A stretch of DNA of 8,594 nt from Verrucomicrobiota bacterium (GTDB lineage: Bacteria > Verrucomicrobiota > Verrucomicrobiia > Opitutales > Opitutaceae). The DNA lies in assembly GCA_023410155.1 (NCBI GenBank), contig JAEYQF010000100.1, positions 1 to 8,594 on the forward strand, read 5' to 3'. The position numbers and the translations under genes are program-made. This document shows, piece after piece, positions 5,674 through 8,594 of the stretch (the stretch's first letter is position 1; the number at the start of each line of letters is the position of its first letter). The notes beneath the pieces are model-generated. The model did no database searches and was not told the origin of the DNA. It saw only the letters and a list, made by a program, of their open reading frames with translations.

Positions 5674-7779
5674 ATGGTCGCCCCTGTTCCCATCCACCTC
5701 TTTTGCTCCGACCTCGACGGCACTCTGGTCGGCAATCCCGAGTCCTCGCACCGCTTCAAAGTTGCTTGGGAAAAGATCCCCGAGAAGCGGCGCCCGGTCC
5801 TGATCTACAGCAGCGGACGCCTGGTCGACGACCTCCGCCGCTTCTACGTGGACGAAGATGTCCTCCCGGTGCCCACCTTCGCCATCGGCGGGGTCGGCAC
5901 GCAGATCTACGACGAGAAGGGCGAGCGCATGCTCGAGGAATACTACGAGCATCTCGCGAAAAATTGGGACGTGCGCGTCGTGCAATCACTCATGCGCGAC
6001 GTGCGCGGCATCCGCCCGCAACCCGCGGAGTTTCAGCACGCGTTCAAATCAAGCTGGTTCCTGGACCGCGCCACGCCGGAGACCCTCAGGCAAATCGAGC
6101 AAAGTCTCGCCGAAGCCGGCCTCGAGACCGCGGTGGTCTATTCGAGCGGAAGAGACCTCGACGTGCTCCCGCGCAACGCGACAAAAGGTGGCGCACTGCA
6201 GTGGCTGTGTCAGCGCCTCGACATCTCACTGGATCGCGTGCTCGTCGCCGGCGACACGGGCAACGACTCCACGATGTTTCTCCTCCCCGGCGTGCGGGGT
6301 ATCATCGTCGAAAACGCCCAGCCGGAACTCTTCGAGGCCACGGTCGACATCGCGACCTACACATCGCGCTCTGTCATGGCCGACGGCGTGCTCGATGGCC
6401 TGCGGCACCACGGCGTGATCTCGCGGATGCCCGGCGCCGCAGAGGGCGAATTCTCCAGTGAGAATTTCGAACCCAGCTTCCGCATGCTCTTCACGGGCTC
6501 GCAGCTCGGACCCCTCACTAACGACGAGCACGCCTACATCCATCTCGCTTACGCGAAAGCCATCGAGGCCTTGCGCCGCAACATCACGCCGCTCGGGTTT
6601 TCCGCGTGCTCACTCGACGACAACCCCGTCACCGGCACCGATGCCAACTATCGCAGCGTCTGGGCCCGCGACGCTTCGCTCACGATCCTCTTCACGCTGG
6701 ACCTCGAGGACCCCAACATCCGCCAGTGTCAGCGCGCCTCGCTCGTCACCTTGCTGGACGCTACCTCCCCCACCGGGCAGCTTCCGGCCAACGTCCGCAT
6801 CGACGACGGCGCGCCCGACTACTCTGGCGTGGGCAACATCTGCTCCATCGACAGCGGTCTGTGGGTGATCATCGCGTTTTACGGTTACGTCGAGAAGACG
6901 AAGGACTTTGAGTTTCTCCGCCGCTACGCCGAGCCGCTCCAGCGGGCCATGAACTGGCTCAGCGCGCACGACAGCAACAACGATGGCCTGCTCGAGATCC
7001 CCGAGGCCGGTGACTGGACCGATCTGTTTGGCCGCAGCTATAACGTCCTCTACGACGAAGTGCTGTGGTTCCGCACCAATGTCTGCTTCGGGCGACTGCT
7101 CGAATTCCTCGGCCAATACGAACAGGCCGCCGGCTACCTCCGCTGGTCCCAGCAGATTCGTAGTCGCATCCTGGAGACGTTTTGGCCCTCGACGGTCGTG
7201 CCGTTCGGAGATCCGCGACCACACCGCTTCGCCGACCGCCAATTCGACCTGGGAGATACGCAATACCTCCTGGCCGAGATCACGCCGTTCTCCTTCAACT
7301 GGCGCTGCGACGTGCTGGGCAACCTGCTCGCATTTCTGATGAACCTGCTCGACATCGCGCGCGCGCGCACGGCGCTGCGGTTCATGTGGGGCGTGGGCGT
7401 CAACCATCCCTGGCCCGTCGCCAATCTCTATCCCGTCGTGCAAGCGGGCGATCCCGATTGGCGCGCGTATTACACCGTCAATCTGCTCAACCTCCCCCAC
7501 CATTATCACAACGGCGGTCTCTGGCCGTTCATCGGCGGCATGTGGGTGCAGTTCATCAATCGCCTCGGCTTCCACGAAATCGCTGCTCGCGAACTCCACC
7601 GCCTCGCGCAACTCAACCACCTCGGTCGCGATCAGGAATGGGAGTTCAACGAGTGGGCCCACGGTGTCACCGGCCGTCCGATGGGCAAAGCCTTCCAAGC
7701 CTGGTCCGCCGCGTCGTTCATCCGGGCGTGCCACGAACTCGACTTGCAGCCGGGAAAACCGCCCCCGTCGCATGCGTAA
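5674..7779 (+). CDS. Fusion: HAD-IIB sugar-phosphate phosphatase (MfpsB-like) + GH100-like (alpha/alpha)6 glycosidase domain
   Basis: A single 701-residue protein with two enzymes. Residues about 6-250 form a HAD-IIB phosphatase with motif I DLDGT (nucleophile D13, acid D15), motif II SSGR (46-49), motif III K171 in NATKGGAL and motif IV GDTGND (193-198). This is the length of stand-alone MfpsB or bacterial sucrose-phosphatase, and it would dephosphorylate the MfpsA product. A short linker (about 252-268) leads to residues about 270-690, an all-helical glycosidase-like domain with WARD (330-333), SIDSGLWVII (391-400), DGLLEIPEAGDWTD (437-450), YHNGGLWP (611-618) and EWAHGVTGRPMGKAFQAWSAASF (in 660-682). 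These recall GH100 neutral invertases and GH63/debranching-type enzymes. By motif alignment from memory D393 and E660 are likely catalytic. No signal peptide is seen. The start ATG has no clear Shine-Dalgarno. The stop overlaps the fructokinase start by 8 nt. The glycosidase substrate is unknown; mannosylfructose or sucrose are guesses. Confidence 0.85.
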   Translation: MVAPVPIHLFCSDLDGTLVGNPESSHRFKVAWEKIPEKRRPVLIYSSGRLVDDLRRFYVDEDVLPVPTFAIGGVGTQIYDEKGERMLEEYYEHLAKNWDVRVVQSLMRDVRGIRPQPAEFQHAFKSSWFLDRATPETLRQIEQSLAEAGLETAVVYSSGRDLDVLPRNATKGGALQWLCQRLDISLDRVLVAGDTGNDSTMFLLPGVRGIIVENAQPELFEATVDIATYTSRSVMADGVLDGLRHHGVISRMPGAAEGEFSSENFEPSFRMLFTGSQLGPLTNDEHAYIHLAYAKAIEALRRNITPLGFSACSLDDNPVTGTDANYRSVWARDASLTILFTLDLEDPNIRQCQRASLVTLLDATSPTGQLPANVRIDDGAPDYSGVGNICSIDSGLWVIIAFYGYVEKTKDFEFLRRYAEPLQRAMNWLSAHDSNNDGLLEIPEAGDWTDLFGRSYNVLYDEVLWFRTNVCFGRLLEFLGQYEQAAGYLRWSQQIRSRILETFWPSTVVPFGDPRPHRFADRQFDLGDTQYLLAEITPFSFNWRCDVLGNLLAFLMNLLDIARARTALRFMWGVGVNHPWPVANLYPVVQAGDPDWRAYYTVNLLNLPHHYHNGGLWPFIGGMWVQFINRLGFHEIAARELHRLAQLNHLGRDQEWEFNEWAHGVTGRPMGKAFQAWSAASFIRACHELDLQPGKPPPSHA

Positions 7780-8594
7780 CGAAACCCTCACGGCGATCTG
7801 CTTCGGCGAGATCCTCTGGGACTTCCTGCCTGACGGGCTTCATCCCGGCGGCGCGCCGTTCAACGTCACCTATCACCTCCACGCCCAAGGCGTGCGCGCT
7901 CTTGTGGCCTCCGCGGTGGGCGACGACACGCTCGGCGAGGAACTCATTCGGCGCCTGCACGACTGGGGCATCTCGACCGAACACATCGCGCGGCTGGCGC
8001 GCCGCACAGGTTTCGTGCGGGCACTCATCGAGGAGTCCGGCGATGCGCGCTATGAGATCGAGCGCAAGGTCGCATGGGACCAGATCACACCGAAACCCGC
8101 CCTCCTTCGCGCGGCGAAGCGCACGCACGCGCTTATCTTCGGTTCGCTCGCGCAGCGCACCCGCGAGAATCGCACGGCGCTCACCACGCTCCTCGAGACC
8201 GTCCCGGCCGACGCGCTCCGCGTATTCGACGTAAACCTGCGGGCACCCCACGACGACCTTAAGCTCGTCGCGACACTGGCCCCGAAGGCCAGCGTGCTGA
8301 AACTCAACCATGAGGAAGCGGCCCGCCTCGCGGACGGCTCGGAAATCCCAGGACACGAGGAACGCAATGCGAGCGAACTGCACCGCCGCTACGGTTGCGA
8401 ACGCGTCGTCGTGACCTGCGGCGGCCGCGGCGCCGGCCTGCTGCGCGCAGGCCGCTGGCTGTGGGAGAAAGGCCGCCGTGTCCAAGTTGTGGATACGATC
8501 GGCGCCGGAGATTCGTTCCTCGCCACGCTGGTGGCTCATCTACTGCGCGGGAGTGATGATCGCACGGCGCTGCGCGAGTCATGCCGCACCGGGG
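7772..8594 (+). CDS. PfkB-family fructokinase (3' end beyond window)
   Basis: This is an ATP-dependent sugar kinase of the ribokinase/PfkB family, most likely phosphorylating fructose to fructose 6-phosphate, the acceptor used by the synthase. The frame stays open from ATG 7772 to the window end (274 residues; the family is about 300). It shows CFGEILWDFLPDG at the N-terminus, the substrate-binding GGAPFN (26-31), GDDTLGEELIRRL, FDVNLR (152-157), KLNHEE (177-182), VVVTCGGRGA (anion/ATP region) and DTIGAGDSF (241-249) with the GAGD motif and catalytic base D247. The GEILWD and GGAPFNV pattern is typical of fructokinases found with sucrose or mannosylfructose genes. The start overlaps the previous stop as ATGCGTAA in another frame, so translation is probably coupled. 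The start has no strong ribosome site of its own. Sugar specificity is inferred from family and context. Confidence 0.88.
   Translation, partial: MRNETLTAICFGEILWDFLPDGLHPGGAPFNVTYHLHAQGVRALVASAVGDDTLGEELIRRLHDWGISTEHIARLARRTGFVRALIEESGDARYEIERKVAWDQITPKPALLRAAKRTHALIFGSLAQRTRENRTALTTLLETVPADALRVFDVNLRAPHDDLKLVATLAPKASVLKLNHEEAARLADGSEIPGHEERNASELHRRYGCERVVVTCGGRGAGLLRAGRWLWEKGRRVQVVDTIGAGDSFLATLVAHLLRGSDDRTALRESCRTG

Noticed and set aside
6610..7791. A 393-codon open frame antisense to the glycosidase domain
   Set aside because: It mirrors the codon bias of the sense gene and has no recognisable domain; the sense frame has complete family motifs.
7718..8539. A 273-codon open frame antisense to the fructokinase
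   Set aside because: The opposite strand encodes an unmistakable PfkB protein with GAGD and GGAPFN motifs.
1..8594. CRISPR arrays, tRNA/rRNA genes, insertion sequences or prophage genes
   Set aside because: No regular repeats, cloverleaf-like or rRNA sequences, transposase motifs or terminal inverted repeats were seen by eye; the window is filled with chromosomal genes of similar composition.

Overview
The window is GC-rich and densely coded. The proteins best fit a Gram-negative bacterium. I suspect Verrucomicrobiota (Opitutaceae-like), because ruvB, creBCD and a mannosylfructose/sucrose-type osmolyte operon sit together on high-GC DNA and Shine-Dalgarno sites are often weak. That placement is inference, not something the sequence proves.

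Left part (1-4021). The 3' end of ruvB (Holliday-junction helicase motor) runs rightward and converges, with a 3-nt gap, on a leftward creB-creC-creD operon (4021 down to 477). CreB is an OmpR-type response regulator and CreC is its membrane sensor kinase; the two genes overlap by 4 nt (GTGA). CreD is the multi-pass inner-membrane protein that is the classic CreB target. A near-consensus cre-tag (TTCAC-N6-TTCAT) lies in the creC-creD gap, about 32 nt before the CreD start I prefer.

Middle (4022-4319). This is a divergent, apparently non-coding promoter region between creB and the rightward operon. It holds two short perfect-arm palindromes and a weak cre-tag-like match, but no convincing sigma70 promoter.

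Right part (4320-8594). A rightward operon contains three genes. (1) A GT4 glycosyltransferase closely resembles mannosylfructose-phosphate synthase MfpsA, a relative of sucrose-phosphate synthase. (2) A 701-residue fusion joins an N-terminal HAD-IIB sugar phosphatase (the size and position of MfpsB) to a C-terminal (alpha/alpha)6 glycosidase-like domain resembling GH100 invertases and related families. (3) A PfkB-family fructokinase overlaps the fusion gene by 8 nt and runs off the window. Together the genes suggest synthesis of a non-reducing fructose disaccharide (mannosylfructose, or less likely sucrose). The phosphatase that completes synthesis is physically joined to a possible hydrolase, and a fructokinase could recapture the released fructose. 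The fusion is the most unusual item here.
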